A DNA stretch of 64,000 nucleotides from Metallyticus violacea (lineage: Eukaryota; Arthropoda; Insecta; Mantodea; Metallyticidae): the NCBI GenBank assembly GCA_030762175.1, contig CM060846.1, forward strand, positions 237,210,512 to 237,274,511. The letters run 5' to 3'. The translations under genes were made by a program, and so were the position numbers. Of the stretch, positions 1 through 11,311 are shown piece by piece; positions within the stretch are counted from its first letter, which is position 1; each line of letters opens with the position of its first letter. The notes under the pieces are model-generated. The model made no database searches, had not been told where the DNA came from, and worked only from the letters and a program-made list of their open reading frames with translations.

Positions 1-34
1 TTTTTATATTTTCAATACGTTAAAATGCATTAAT

Positions 35-775
35 TATTTTTGCACTGACCGCCATTGGGGTCTATATGGCTCCATTCAAAATTGGCATTTTTCTTTGAAT
101 GTAACATTATGCAAGTAGTAAATCACCTGTAAGTAGTAACTTTGAACATCTCTTATATGAAACACATGCAACAAGGAAATTAAAATTTCCCACATATTTG
201 TTATCTGTTGTTAATGCTTGTTGGCTCGGTTGTTATTAGTGTTTTGCCTTATTGTGTTGTAGAATTACATTATGAGTAGAATTTGAGTAGTCCAGAAATA
301 GAAGCAATTTTGAATGAAGAAGAGAAATATAGTGAAGAAACGTCTAATGATGATAAAGAGATTGACACTATTACAACTGAAGACAGTGAGTTGGCTGAAT
401 ATCTGATGATTTTGGAGATTTAGAAACAACTCTTCCTGAAGTTTGTGACATCTCAATTTGAATGTTTTCAAGTAAGTGCTCTGGGATGGGAGGCGCAAAA
501 CATGGGCAGTGGCACGTATGTGAATGTTCTGTGGGCAGAAAACATCCATAAAATGTTGTTCTTTCTTCTGTAAACAACAACAACATTAAGATAAATTTAA
601 GGACTTTTAAGATGGAGGAATGAAGACAAAGTGTAAAAATTGTGCAGTTGTCCTATTTTTAAGGTAAAAATGTGTGTTTTTTCACCATTTCATTAAAAGA
701 TTTGCAATTCTATATATCACATGTGAGTTACTTGGGCTTTTTATGACCCTAGTGCTACTCAGTGTAATAAACCTG
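35..775 (+). mobile_element. Possible piggyBac-like or MITE remnant
   Basis: Between about 285 and 420 the + strand reads an acidic, Ser/Glu/Asp-rich stretch (SSPEIEAILNEEEKY, then EIDTITTEDSELAEYL), like the acidic N-terminus of piggyBac-type transposases; the rest does not read as transposase. The segment's ends look weakly inverted: CACTGACCGCCATTGGGGTC near 42-61 against the complement of the run near 745-770 (CACTGAGTAGCACTAGGGTC). A TTAA lies at 30-33 just outside the left end. These are weak clues; it could equally be unrelated AT-rich sequence. Confidence 0.3.
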
Positions 776-1239
776 GTAGTAGGAAGTTTATGATGCACCC
801 TTCTGGCAACTGACCCAGGCTAAAACACTCTTTTCATCGCCATACCCAATCTAACTTTCCCCATTTCCATAATAGCTACTATGCTGGCAGTATTCATAAC
901 TGGATGCATAGACTTTTGTGGCCTGTGTCACTGGTGTAGTGAGCTTCCAAATAAGGCCGTATCTTGTTGCGAGTTAAAACTGACGTTTCACCCAAAATTT
1001 TGAGAATTTCTTTTAGATTGCTGTTAGGTTATGCTCATTTATATATCCAAGAGCAAGGTAAATGTACTACCTTTTTACTTTTCATTGTTTGCATTTGGCC
1101 AATGAAGGAATGTCCTGTTAATAGCATTTTTCAGATGCTGTGGGGCAGTCTGCCTCTGTTTATATTATTTGGTTCATTGAATAATTTTATGCTTTCATGT
1201 ATCATCTAATACTACCTTACATAACATTTTTAATATTAC
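776..1239. other. Unassigned sequence
   Basis: No gene or clear repeat recognised. It may include the decayed 3' end of the antisense LINE that follows; short open stretches show no family signature. Confidence 0.5.
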
Positions 1240-2430
1240 GTCCAATTTTTTCCCAGCCTTCATTGTTCAACTCTGCAAGACCATTGGGATTCTGTCAGCT
1301 TTAAATAGCCACATTAGATCCATTTTCAGTGTAATTAACAAAAATTTTCAATACTTTCACAGCAGATTTCGCTTTAGCCAGTGCCTTTGTATGTGTTTAT
1401 TCGGATCTCCTAGACTGTTTATTTTAATTCCTAAATGAATAAAATCCTGAACATGCTGTATTTCTTTTCTCCCCAAAATGAGTTTATCTTAAATTTATTT
1501 CCATTTTTAAATGCTACTACCACTTTATTTTTTTACCTATATTAATTTACAAACTCCATTCCTTACAATATCTCTCAAATTTTCCTTCATTGTGTGATTG
1601 AGAAGTGTAGCTTTAAAAGACCTAATTGCTAAATCATCTGCATAAAGCAGCCTTGTGATTTCTATAATATTTTTAATTACTGGCATTTGTTTATTGACCT
1701 TCTTTAACCCCACTATTATATCATGAATGAAAATGGTAAAAGGAATTGGACTTAATTTTCAGCACTGGCACAGCCACACTCCTATTTTGCTTCCAGCATT
1801 ACTTCCTCATTCCCATATTTTAAACGTATAATGTTTAATGTTTAAAATGTATTGGAATGATATAGTGCTTGTAGTATCTTAATGATCTCTCATCCCCTAA
1901 TCTTGCAACATATACAACAATACTTCCTGTATAGTTTTAACATATGCTTTTTCCAAGTCCATGAATATCCTCCACAGCCTGCTACATTTCCTTGCCAAAT
2001 ATTTATCTATTAACAATTTCATTTTCATTGTATTACCAGTTCTTCCGTCTTTCTGGAACTGAATTGAAGTGGATATAGTTATTTCTTCTCCACCCAATTT
2101 TAAATTCTTTCTGCTAACGTCCGTGTGAAAATTTTCTTGAAATTAGATAAAAGTGCCATACTGCTGTAGCTGCTAGGAATTTCTCCTCTGTCCTTTACCT
2201 TGTAAATGAGATTAAATAATTACTACTTTCCAATTCTTTGGTATAGTCTTTTTTATTTAATTACATTCATCATTTTATCATACTTGGAAGATTTTTCTGA
2301 TCCTTAACCAAATTTTAAAAAATACGCAGTGCATATGCCATCTTTACCTGCTGTTTTATTATTTTTAAATCTGTTCACTTGATTTAGAATCTCAATTTCC
2401 AAGAGCCCTATCTACCTTGTCTTTCGTTGC
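1240..2430 (-). pseudogene. LINE reverse transcriptase remnant (antisense)
   Basis: On the minus strand the stretch reads as a decayed non-LTR retrotransposon RT. In order from 2390 downward: NNKTAGKDGI (the fingers motif NKAPGxDGI), DRGEIPSSY, a segment around GRTGNTMKMKLLIDKYLARK, then IFMDLEKAY (the FVDLEKAFD motif of RT block A), REVLLYMLQD, a degraded active-site box near 1640 (LCR followed by a stop, instead of LFADD) and FERYCKEWSL. Frameshifts and stops are frequent, so it is not functional. The motif set fits arthropod LINEs of the CR1/R1/jockey type; the clade is not resolved. Confidence 0.8.
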
Positions 2431-2611
2431 CTTGTAATCAGTTTCATGACAGCTGGCAGTCTGAACAGTAACTCCCAGTGAAGCAAATTTAATATCTGTG
2501 CAAATGAACCAATTCTCATGATTACAATTACAATGAAAATAAACATGTACCTTATGACAGGAGACGATGGAAATGTTGTACTATACCCATACATTTCTGG
2601 CATATTTTTTA

Positions 2612-2830
2612 GAAAATGGTTATTCACATGCATCAATTCATCTTCAGAAATTTAGTCAAATTAAACATGAATGCATACAAGGGCACTGTTGTTCACAAGT
2701 TTCTGGCAGGTAAAACTGATATTTGGGTAAATGTTTGTGATTGGATGTTAGAGAATGTTAATGATAGAGTAGTTGATCCATGCTTAATATTCTTTATTGA
2801 TGAACCATATATCACTAATTTCTTTCGTGG
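2612..2830 (+). pseudogene. DUF4817-type DDE transposase, central fragment
   Basis: The + strand reads KGTVVHKFLAGKTDIWVNVC, then DWMLENVNDRVVDPCLIFF and IDEPYI. Arthropod Tc1/mariner-related transposases with an N-terminal DUF4817 helix-turn-helix have a matching core: YK-TVVHKL, FC-W-L, VDPxLIFFTDEAWFH. The first catalytic Asp is kept (FIDEP) but the downstream D and the D/E are absent. The neighbouring N-terminal part of the same kind of protein lies on the opposite strand at 2835-3180, so the element has been rearranged or two copies abut. Confidence 0.7.
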
Positions 2831-2834
2831 TCCC

Positions 2835-3180
2835 GATCAATAAAGCGAACATTAACATTATCCAATACCCATTTGCAGAAATTGCAGAGGTTTGCAAAAT
2901 TCCTGATTCCTGTGCAAGCTTTCTCAGAGATTTCTTTGGATTTAATGTAACTTTTCTCTGATGTGATCGAGTTTTTCCTCTGTAAGAACACGGCGTTTTA
3001 CTTTCGACTTCTTATCAAGCACAGATCTTGTTTCACTAAATCTATTCACAAGATTGTGAATCGTTTCTCTGTGAGACCACAAACAGTAGAGAATCTGTCT
3101 ATTCGGCGTCTCACTTCTCTACAAGAGTTTGTCTCGTAGAAATCATACATGAAGACTCTGTGTGCTAAAGTAGACGGACA
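2835..3180 (-). pseudogene. DUF4817-type transposase, N-terminal helix-turn-helix fragment
   Basis: Minus-strand reading gives RETIHNLVNRFSETRSVLDK, KKSKVKRRVLTEEKLDHIRE and then PRKSL-like residues: the DNA-binding DUF4817 region (IHNLVxKFxETGSVxDKK, RxVLTEEKLDxI, SLRKLAQET). Internal stops are present. It would encode the region upstream of the core found at 2612-2830, but in the opposite orientation. Confidence 0.75.
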
Positions 3181-3439
3181 TTTTGGTATTATAACAGTAC
3201 TAACACATATATCACCGAAATACGTGGCCTCACAACGCTAACCCTAGTAGAGCCAAAGACTTCGCGTCAACTGATTAGCCAGCACACGTTGGGCGGGAAA
3301 GTGGAAGGGGAAACAGAACCGGTTAGAAACAGGGCAGGCAAAGCCCCTTTAAGCCGACCACGCGTCCAAATGAAGGCAATGTAGATGACATTTAGAAAGT
3401 AAAAGAAATGGAGTGTAAGATTGAGGCGGTGAAATTAAT

Positions 3440-4018
3440 AAAATATTGGCAATAGTAATGATTATTAAACCCGGGTCTAAGCAGAACAATATTGAGCCAG
3501 GAAGGATTGTTAGGGGCAAGAACATTGCGTTTGCAGAGAGATTGGGGAAAACAGGATACAAAGTATATAGTTATTTTGGACCACACATTCACTCCGAAGA
3601 ATTAGTGGAGCAAATCAGGAATCTAAGTGAGGAAAGCGGGTGGAATAGATGGAATTGTAGGTTAATTTTGGAAAGCTTGGTGCGAGAATGAAAATAAAAT
3701 TAATGCATTGGTGAGTGCGCTGAATCTGCTGTTTAAAAATGAAATCGCTAATAGTTGGTGACAGGCAACAGCTGTCCCAGTCTACAAAGGCAAGGGTGAC
3801 ATTAACAGTCCATCAAATTACAGGACAATTAGTGTATCAATCCTCGGAATATTTTTACTGGGGCCGTAGCAGCAATATTACAGATATAGGCTGAATCAGA
3901 GGGTAAACTCTCAAGGTTTTAAGTAGGATTCAGAAGAGATAGCAGAGAAATTTACATTTTTTAACACTCAGGTCTCAAACACATACGTGGGATAAATCAT
4001 GGCACCTACTTTTTTTCT
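3440..4018 (+). pseudogene. LINE fragment: endonuclease end and start of RT (5' piece of an interrupted element)
   Basis: Reads VYSYFGPHIHSEELVEQIRN, EESGWNRW and then AWCENEN, which resembles the endonuclease motif GGDFNAW-EN with the GDFN part decayed. Further on come WRQATAVPVYKGKGDINS and PSNYRTISVSILG, the RT entry motif (PVYKGKGD, NYRPISL), then QRVNSQGF and IFF-NT. The LINE reading stops near 4018 where a mariner begins; it resumes after 5257 and again after 6621. The sequence between endonuclease and RT is shortened. Confidence 0.75.
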
Positions 4019-5257
4019 TGCCAACAAGGGACAATACGAAAAATTTAAATATACGATTGAAAGTATACAGCATTTACTGCCGAGGGTGCCATCAACGGAA
4101 GACTGGATGTAGGCGGCCCTCGTAGGGAGGAAGTAAAACCGGACAACATTGGTTTATTATGCCATGAGCAAAAGTTAATACACAATTACTTCCACAGGGT
4201 TGCAAATCCGTCACAGGAAGGGTCTCCCAAGTAATCCACGGTGTTTGGCAGCCTTCGAAGTAGCCTCCGTTGCCATCGATGGAGAAGGCGCGGAATGCTA
4301 TACATTGCATAAAAGATGCTAACGTGAGCCACCTCGAATCAAAGTGTTGTCATAATGTCCGTTTTGTTAGCTAAAGGCTTCCCACGCAATGGCTGCTTCA
4401 CTTTAGGTATGAGATCATAATCACGGGAACTGAGATCGGGCGAATATGGCGGGTGTGGAAGAATTTTCGATCCCCACCACTGTAAAAGACATTTGACACT
4501 GTTGTGTGAGCTGCCGCGTTATCGTGGAGAATAATGACGTTCATACGCCAGAATGACCATGACTTTCGTTGGTGAAGAAGTTTGGCAAAACTTGTGTTTG
4601 CGTGGTGACGCCATTCATTGGATTGTCGCTTGAGTTCTGGTTCATACGCCGTTGCCCACGTTTAATTAATTGCAACGGTGCGATTCTACATGGCATCCCC
4701 TTTCTGAAATCTGCAAGATTGATGTTTCGTAACGAGTTCACATCTGCACGTCACTTAATTGATGTGGCACCCACTTCGTAATCAGGTCCTCCCGTAAAAT
4801 GCGTTGCATTTTTTTTTTTTTGCCGCAATTCCTGTTTGTTCTAATTCCACAAGTGTCCAAAGCCTATCGCGTAAGCACTCCTCCACCACTATCACCCCTG
4901 CAGCCTTGTCCACGGACACAGGATGCCCACTGCGTGGCACATCGGCAGTCGACATTCTACCCGTTTGAAGGTCTGTCCACCTCGCCACTGTTCGATAGTG
5001 CAGGGCACGCGCATCCAGTGCTTCCCGTAGCTCTGTATGGCATTCCTGCCATGGAGAAATGTCATTTTCACATACGCACGTTGATCACTCTTCATGACCG
5101 CTATTCTTCACCACTGTCGCTCACCAGCTGAACTTTGGGGCATGATGAGACACGCAGGTCTGCTCACATACACCATCTAGTGACTTATTCAAAATTATAT
5201 TCCATACACTTTCAATAGTATATCTTATTTTTCGTGTCGTCTGTTGTTCTCGAGGGG
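4019..5257 (-). mobile_element. Mariner element 1 (decayed, with TIRs)
   Basis: Minus-strand DNA transposon of about 1.24 kb. Terminal inverted repeats are visible: ACGAAAAATTTAAATATACG with ATTGAAAGTATA at 4037-4068, against the complement of 5203-5235. The transposase starts at an ATG near 5095 (MKSDQRAYVKMTFLHGRNAI), has the helix-turn-helix part HYRTVARW, the linker MSTADVPRSGHPVSVDKA and RRWTLVELEQTGIA, then LRNINLADFRKGMPCR. The second Asp box is IILHDNAAAHTT (near 4510) and the third box PPYSPDLSSRDYDLIPKVKQ (near 4400-4450). Several frameshifts make it inactive. It interrupts a LINE. Confidence 0.88.
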
Positions 5258-5319
5258 CGGGCTGCCATTACTTACGATTTATTCTTCATAAACACTAATC
5301 TAATAAGGGAGGCAAGTTA
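5258..5319 (+). pseudogene. LINE sliver between two mariners
   Basis: Sixty-two bases that read RFILHKH-SNKGGKL in the LINE frame. Deleting the mariner at 5320-6621 and one TA joins this directly to FVDLEKTFD at 6624, giving GGKLFVDLEKTFD, the expected RT order (N-IFILNTL-, GKLY, FVDLEKAFD). This shows the sliver belongs to the surrounding LINE. Confidence 0.7.
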
Positions 5320-6621
5320 CATATGTGAGGTGGTATCCAGAATATTCGGGACTGGTGCTGCCATCTGGTCAGAAACTAGCTTTGAGAATAATGGCAGCCG
5401 TCACCTTCGAAGTAGTTCCCTTCCATACGTACACACCGGTCCCAGCGATTCTGCAATTTTCCAATTGCATCTGGAAGCCATGTTCTTTGAGGGTGTTTAG
5501 CACAGGCAGTGTTTCTTCTTGAATCCTCTCAATTGTGTCGAACCGACGTTCTTTCAATTTGATTTTCAGTTTGGGGAATAGAGCGAAGTGACAGGGTGCC
5601 AAATCGGGCGAGTACGGTGGGTGGGGGACAACAGTCATGTTTTTCGTCAAAAAGCTCCTGGTGAACATGGAATTGTGACAGCGCATTATCGTGATGCAAC
5701 TGCCAGTTCCCTTGCCGCCAACGTTCGAGTCGTCGTCTCCAAACATTTTCACGGAGCCTTCGCAAAACGTCACAGTATTACGGGAATTCACTGTTTGATT
5801 TGGTGAGACGAATTCTTTGTGCACAATCCCCTTGGTTATCAAAGAAAACGAGAAGCATGCTCTTGACTTTGCTCTTCATTTGTCTCGCTTTTTTGGTCTT
5901 GGTGAGTTCGGACTCTTCCACTGGGAGGATTGTTGTTTTGTCTCAGGGTCATAAGCATACATCCTGCTCTCGTCGCCTTGATGACCCTAGACAAGAAGGT
6001 TGGCGAAACTCCGTGCAAACTTTAACACACTGCCCCTTCTGATCAGCAGTCAGGATCCTTGGCACAAATTTTGCGGCGACACGATGCATGCCCAATAATC
6101 AGTTAAAATTTGTTGGCATGTCCCATAACCAATTCCCACTTCATGAGCAAGGTCTTCAATGGTCGACATCGATCCTTACGAACGAGGTGTTGAACTTTGG
6201 CAACAATGTCAGGCGTTGTGCAGCTGAAGGGCCTACCGGTGTAAGCATCATCTTCAATAGCTGTACGGCCGGCCCTGAACCGAGCATGCCACTCAAACAC
6301 ACATATACGACTTATACTTTGTCCCACAAATACTTGTTGAATCATTGTGAGGGTCTGAGTAGCATTTTTTCAAAGATTTGCACAGAATTTGATGCTCACT
6401 CTCTGTTCTAATCTTGGAACCATCGTAAAATCGCCACACACTACACACAGAGTATCATGTAAAGTACTATAGAATCTCAACACATCTACCCAGCTGCATG
6501 AAACTGTAAACACTCACTCATCAGATGTGCTAGTGTTGCCACCTAGCAGTACAAAACTCTACCGCAACTACTGTCGAGATAGCAGCACCAGTCCTGAATA
6601 TTGTGGATACCCCCTGTATGT
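5320..6621 (-). mobile_element. Mariner element 2 (full-length, decayed, TA target duplication)
   Basis: About 1.3 kb on the minus strand, flanked by TA at 5318-5319 and 6622-6623. Both ends carry the inverted repeat ACATAYR-RGGGG-TATCCA, AATATTCRGGACTGGTGCTG (left 5319-5370, right complement 6575-6621). Transposase pieces in order: SISRICVFEWHARFRAGRTA and DDAYTGRPFS (helix-turn-helix and linker, near 6220-6340), KVCTEFRQPSCLGSS, a YDPETKQQSS-like part, DNQGIVHKEFVSPNQTVNSR, LLHHDNAPA-like LHHDNALS, then PHPPYSPDLAPCHFALFPKL and KIKLKERRFDTIERIQEET. Frameshifts and stops interrupt it. Element length and motif order are those of mariner; TIR identity suggests it is younger than mariner 1. Confidence 0.92.
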
Positions 6622-7840
6622 TATTTGTAGATCTGGAAAAACTTTTGATACTAATACTTGGGAAGTCTTATGGAGAAAATTGTGTGTATATATAAAAGGA
6701 GTAAGGCCTAAGGTGATTATTGTAATACAAGAAAAACATCTGAATGATTTGTGCATTAAATTAGGAAATGATACGTTAACAATAGACATGCCAAATAATT
6801 TGGGTGCTAGGCATTGATGTAAACTAAACCCAGTTTTGTTCCATTTATTTATGTCTTGGAAGAGGTACACAAATGAAATCCACATATGTCAGTAGTAAAG
6901 AATGAGGAAATACATGGATTGCTCTTTGCTGACAATTTTGTTGTAAGCTTTGTATTAGTGATTGGATTAAAAAGGGCAATTGAAACAATAGGTGAGTTTT
7001 GTAAGAAATGGAGCCTGTGAACAAATAAAACCAAGTCTAAAAAGAAAAGCTCAAAACTGAGTGAAGATGAGATATGCCAGTGCAAAGGGGATGAAATTGA
7101 GATAGTTAGAATGTATGATTATGTGGGTGAAGGCTAAGCAGTAATGAGTGGTTGGAATGAACAGAACAGAAAATATTATTGACTAAAGGAAACACTAAAG
7201 GTAGTGAAGCTTGTTTAAAGAAAATGCCAGAAACTAGAATAAAGTGGTTGGAAAGAATGTACCAGGCATTAGTTGAGCAAAGGATCCTGTTATGGTGTGG
7301 AAGTATAGGGGTTGAAACTGGATGGGTGAATGTCGGTTGTTCAGAAACTATAGTAAACAGTTATTGGGTTTACCAAGAGCATCTCCAAATAGTGTAGGAT
7401 AAGTTAATTAAGGTAGGATAGATAGTAAAGGTATTATAAAACTTGTTCCAATATTTTTATTAGAACAAGTTTTAAAATACTGGGGTAGGATCATCATTCT
7501 AGAAGATTAGGCAATATACATTTCTTCAGGAAGAAAGAGTAAATACTATTTGGATTTCAAAGTTATATAAATTCCTTGAGGAAGTTGATAAAGGAGAAAT
7601 GTTGAAGAGAAAATTTTTAGTGAATGAGAGCTTTTAGAAGCATGTAAGACTAAGGGTGGAAGATATAGAAAGTTATGAAATCATGACAATTCTTAGAGAT
7701 AAAAAATCCTTGAGATTGTATACAAGTATGAAATATTATTGGGAATAGACAGAGTGTGTATATATGTTAAGCAAAGGAAGGAATGTTTCACATGTTCAGG
7801 AGTTTTATGCATAAAAGGCATTAGGAGTGATATTAGATTT

Positions 7841-8120
7841 TTTTTAATGGTGTTTAACACCCATTTTTACTACTGAAGCACCACAGGCGGTGAACAGTAG
7901 TGATACATGAAATGAAATGATATATTGGGAAAGGATTTTTTTTTTAAAGTAAGGTAACGTTCTGGCCTAAGTTTGGGGTACCTCCCTGGCATTTGCCAGT
8001 TATGAGGACTGCGGAAAACCTGGAAAAAACCCCAGCCAGGGTGGATGGTCCTGGCAGGATTTGAACTCCAGACCTCCCGCTCGCGAGTCCACGTCTTAAC
8101 GACCTTGGCCACCTGTAGCG
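7841..8120 (-). mobile_element. SINE family A, full copy 1
   Basis: tRNA-derived SINE on the minus strand. The head at the right end reads TGGCCAAGGTCGTTAAG (box A) and AGTTCAAATCC (box B); the tail is the T run at 7835-7845 (poly-A on the minus strand). The flanking duplication is GTGATATTAGATTT at 7827-7840 and 8121-8134. Body marker: CACCACAGGCGGTG followed by GATACATGAAATGAAATGAT. It sits inside the LINE 3' part, so it is younger than that LINE. Confidence 0.93.
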
Positions 8121-8217
8121 GTGATATTAGATTTAGTATATGTGTGGAGGAAAGGAGAATGATATACATCATATTTTAAAATTGTCAGGAAACTTGGAGA
8201 GAAGAAGTTTGACTTTT

Positions 8218-8316
8218 ATATATATATGGTGTTTAACACCTGTTTATACTCTTAGGCACCACAGGCAGTGGACACTGATGATACATGAGATGAAATGATA
8301 AGCTGGGAAAGGAATG
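8218..8316 (-). mobile_element. SINE family A, truncated copy 2
   Basis: Only the 3' body remains: GGTGTTTAACACCTGTTTA, CACCACAGGCAGTG and GATACATGAGATGAAATGAT, matching the tail half of the 7841 copy. The tRNA-like head is missing, so it is a 5'-truncated insertion or deletion. Confidence 0.85.
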
Positions 8317-8605
8317 AGGCAGAGTGATTGGGATATATTACCATTGGATATAATGGCTGCTAAAATTCTGAAGGTGAAAAGTGGGGATAAAATTATAAAT
8401 ATAGGCAAATATTTAGGAAAAGTAAGAGATAAATTAATGAAAAAATTGCCAGCAGATATAAGTTAGAAATAATTAAGCTAGATTTTGCGAAAGTTCAGTA
8501 CGTCAATAACCAGGGTGTTTAGGGACTGGGATCAAGTTAATTTAGTTTATGCAACTCTAAGGAGAAAAATATTTATTTTCATTAATTTAATTTTATTTAT
8601 GCTGG

Positions 8606-8632
8606 GTTTTTTTTTTTTTTTTTTTTTTTTTA
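8606..8632. repeat. Poly-T run
   Basis: Uninterrupted run of T of about 25 bases inside the 3' region of the LINE; possible residue of a lost minus-strand retroposon tail. Confidence 0.9.
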
Positions 8633-8860
8633 CTAAGCTTTGGTTAACATTGGAGCCTGGTTCCCTGGATATTCCAGTAGGTAAATACTGACAACCTGGG
8701 GAATAGTGTTTGAGGCAATCAGATTTACTAAAAAAGAAAAACATTTAATTTAGTTAATGAATTGAAATATTCAGAATTAAAATTAATATCTGTATTTGTT
8801 TTTTATGAACTAATGGAAAATTGTAAATATTAATTGTAATGTTGCTTGTTTTTGTTGAAA

Positions 8861-10084
8861 TAAATTCTTTCATTGGTATTTAATACTTAGATTCATTATA
8901 CTTGGTGCTTAGTACATGTTTTCTACTGTTATACTCTGTAGCACTGCAAATCTCTTGCAAATTTGATGAGAAATCAATGTATTTTAACACATTGTCTAAA
9001 GTGATACATTAACATACAGAAAAAAAAAAAAAGGCATCAACAGAGAGATGGTGCGTAACATCATAGTTAAAACAGACAGAAGCTTTCTTTATTGTTTTAT
9101 TGTTCGTAAGGTTTAAAATAAAGAGGTAATAAGGCATCAAATTAAGCATGTGCATCAGAATGAAGACTTGCAAAATGGCTTTCTTAAGGCAGTAGCTTTA
9201 TAATAATAATTTCAAATGTAATTTACAAGATTTTTCATTTTGTTAAAGCTTCTGTATCAAAATTAAGGAAGCTGAGTTTATCATTATATTGCAGCCCAGG
9301 ATTAATGTGACTTAAACTTAAATCCTTGAGAGGATTACAACCTTACTGAAAATGTGTTTCTGTTATGTAAAGGTGATTCATCGTGTGAAATGCTAGTCAC
9401 AATATACCACATATTATACGTTTTACCTTTTTTTCTTAGCTAAATGTGAATGAATGCTATTGACATGTGCAGGAGTTATTCTTCTGGTAATAAAAAGAAT
9501 TCTGTAAGAAGAAGCACAAGGGGAGGTTTTTTGTAATATGTTTTGTAGCATTAGCAGTAAGCTGTTAGTTTGAAAGCAGTTTTTTAATTGCATCCACTGA
9601 ATCACATACTTGATCATGGAATATTTGTTTTCTTTGCATACTTAGCAGTTTTGTGGTGTCTAATGAAACCAACTATATAGTTGCTTTATCTGTTTGCAAC
9701 TCTCATTGTGCATCCTATTGTTTCGTGACAGATAAAATTCACAAGCATATCTTCACCAAGCTAGTTGCTCCACTATTGTAGTACAGAATATCCTTGTTTC
9801 TATTTCTGACATAAATTATAGCTCCCCTGCCCTCTTGTTTCATTGTTTCATCTACAAAATATTGCTTCATTTCAGTGACTCTGTAAAACTTTGTGATGCT
9901 AACAAGTTATATTAAAGCAGTGAATCTCATATTATTCTTGCCTACTCTATATAGATGTACTCTCTTTTAAGAAAGTAAATCTACAACTTTTGCAGAACAG
10001 TATTGTTTAGGTGTGTATGGAGGGCATGAAAATTAAATCAGTTAATCATAGGGCCAGTGTAGCCAGTTCTTGTTTAAAAAATTT
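8861..10084. other. Intronic sequence without recognised feature
   Basis: About 1.2 kb. A minus-strand stretch near 9690-9900 reads TEMKQYFVDETMKQEGRGAI and could be an old transposon ORF, but I cannot assign it. Nothing else is supported. Confidence 0.4.
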
Positions 10085-10690
10085 TCAAGTCCTTATTTAG
10101 TTACCTTGTCATAAGTATATAAGTTCAAAAAGATATTCAAAGAACAAGGAATTATGTTAGCCCCAAAGAACAATTTTAATATAAAGAACTTAATAGGTTG
10201 CAGAGTAAAGGACTACATACCAGCAGAACAAAAGTCAGGTATTTATGAAATAAAATGTGCAGATTGCGATAAAAAATACATTGGAAAAACGAAGAGAAAT
10301 TTGGGAATCTGGAAAAAAGAACACTTTAGAAATATTCGCTTAAAACAAATTGATAAATCAGCAATAGCAGCGCACTTTTGAAATAAAAACCACAAAATTA
10401 AACCAGAGATAAAACTACTGAAACAACTTCATAACGCAATAGAACTTTCCACTTTGGAAAACATTTTCATTACAAAAAATAAGGATAATTTGATGAATTT
10501 CGATTTCCCTCCAATGGATGAACTCAGCAAATTCCTAATAGAACCAACAGATGTCACCACAAGAACATCAAGAGACCCAACTGCCACGTATAACAACAGT
10601 TTATCTACAGGCTGAAGATGGGAGGGATCACTCCCGAAACATATGTCCAGATTTTTATGTAAGTGAATGGAGTTAGTGTGATAAAAACTG
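10085..10690 (+). pseudogene. Penelope-like element 3' fragment (GIY-YIG endonuclease and tail)
   Basis: Reads LAPKNNFNIKNLIGCRVKDY, IPAEQKSGIYEIKCADCDKK, YIGKTKRNLG, KEHFRNIRLKQIDKSAIAAH, then after a stop NHKIKPEIKLLKQL, ELSTLENIF and MNFDFPPMDEL. GIY and YIG boxes are both present, with the Arg of KTKRN; the catalytic Glu of the later STWEKIF box is retained in STLENIF. RT is absent (5' truncation). A hammerhead-like motif lies just after the ORF at 10612. It is close to the antisense PLE at 39788-41402. Confidence 0.93.
10612..10640 (+). ncRNA. Hammerhead-ribozyme-like core in a PLE tail
   Basis: CTGAAGA, then a stem GGGAG / CTCCC with loop GGATCA, then GAAAC. This matches the hammerhead core CUGANGA - stem II - GAAA. 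It lies directly after the PLE endonuclease frame, where Penelope-like elements are known to carry hammerhead motifs. Stem III and the cleavage site were not modelled. Confidence 0.65.
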
Positions 10691-11311
10691 TATTACATTG
10701 TTTATATATATATACCACTCCTACATTGTTTATATATATACAACTCTATTGTAAACAGCTTCGTAAGTACATTTAATTTAATTAATGACAGTATATCTGT
10801 ATTGAATATCAAATGAAACAGGGAAAACACTGCACTTGGAGTTCTCATGTAATGAACACGTATCTTAACTATACAAACATGTACAACTGAGCACAATGGC
10901 CAAGCGACAAATGCAATGGCACAAGTCTGTGAATTTGCCATAAATCTGGAGTTTGTGTTCTCTGAATCTCACTTCATTTTTATGTTTAATATATTAGCTC
11001 TTTCTTATAAGTGGATGCACAACACTATACCATTCCCACTATTTGCAGCATTTTAAACATTCATTTAATTAGTTTGTCAATGCAAGCATCATCCTTATTT
11101 TTAGTCTCCTTGGATAGTATGGTTTTATTTCAGTGTTTTGTTAATGTACTATTTAAATCTGTAATTTGGTTAAAATATATCTGTTGAAACACTACAAATA
11201 GGTTAGGACTCAAAAGTGAAACTGGCCATTGCAGATTAATTATGGAAATAGTATCAGCAAAACATACATTCAGCTAAATAAAATGAAGTGAACTTTTGTA
11301 ATAGTGATGTC
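10691..11311. other. Intronic sequence without recognised feature
   Basis: AT-rich, with a short direct repeat (CTACATTGTTTATATATATA-like runs at 10694-10740). No gene supported. Confidence 0.5.

Larger units (their letters stand above)
6622..8860 (+). pseudogene. LINE 3' part: RT palm to 3' end, with SINE insertions
   Basis: Continues the LINE broken by the two mariners. Reads FVDLEKTFDTNTWEVLWRKL, GVRPKVIIVIQEKHLND, CIKLGNDTLTIDMPNNLGAR, CKLNPVLFHLF, LLFADN (about 6920), IGEFCKKWS, VREYDYVG-like residues, TRIKWLERMYQALVEQRILL and GWVNVGCSE. These are RT blocks A-E and the thumb region of a CR1/R1/jockey-type LINE. Stops and frameshifts abound. The 3' part contains a SINE (7841-8120) and a partial SINE (8218-8316). 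Near 8650-8700 it carries the tail motif CCTGGATATTCCAGTAGG, also found in the LINE tails at 17450 and 50320. Confidence 0.85.

Noticed and set aside
5234..5522. Plus-strand ORFs over the mariners
   Set aside because: Shadows of the minus-strand transposases and their inverted ends.
9423..9617. 64-codon minus-strand ORF
   Set aside because: Short, no similarity, AT-rich background.
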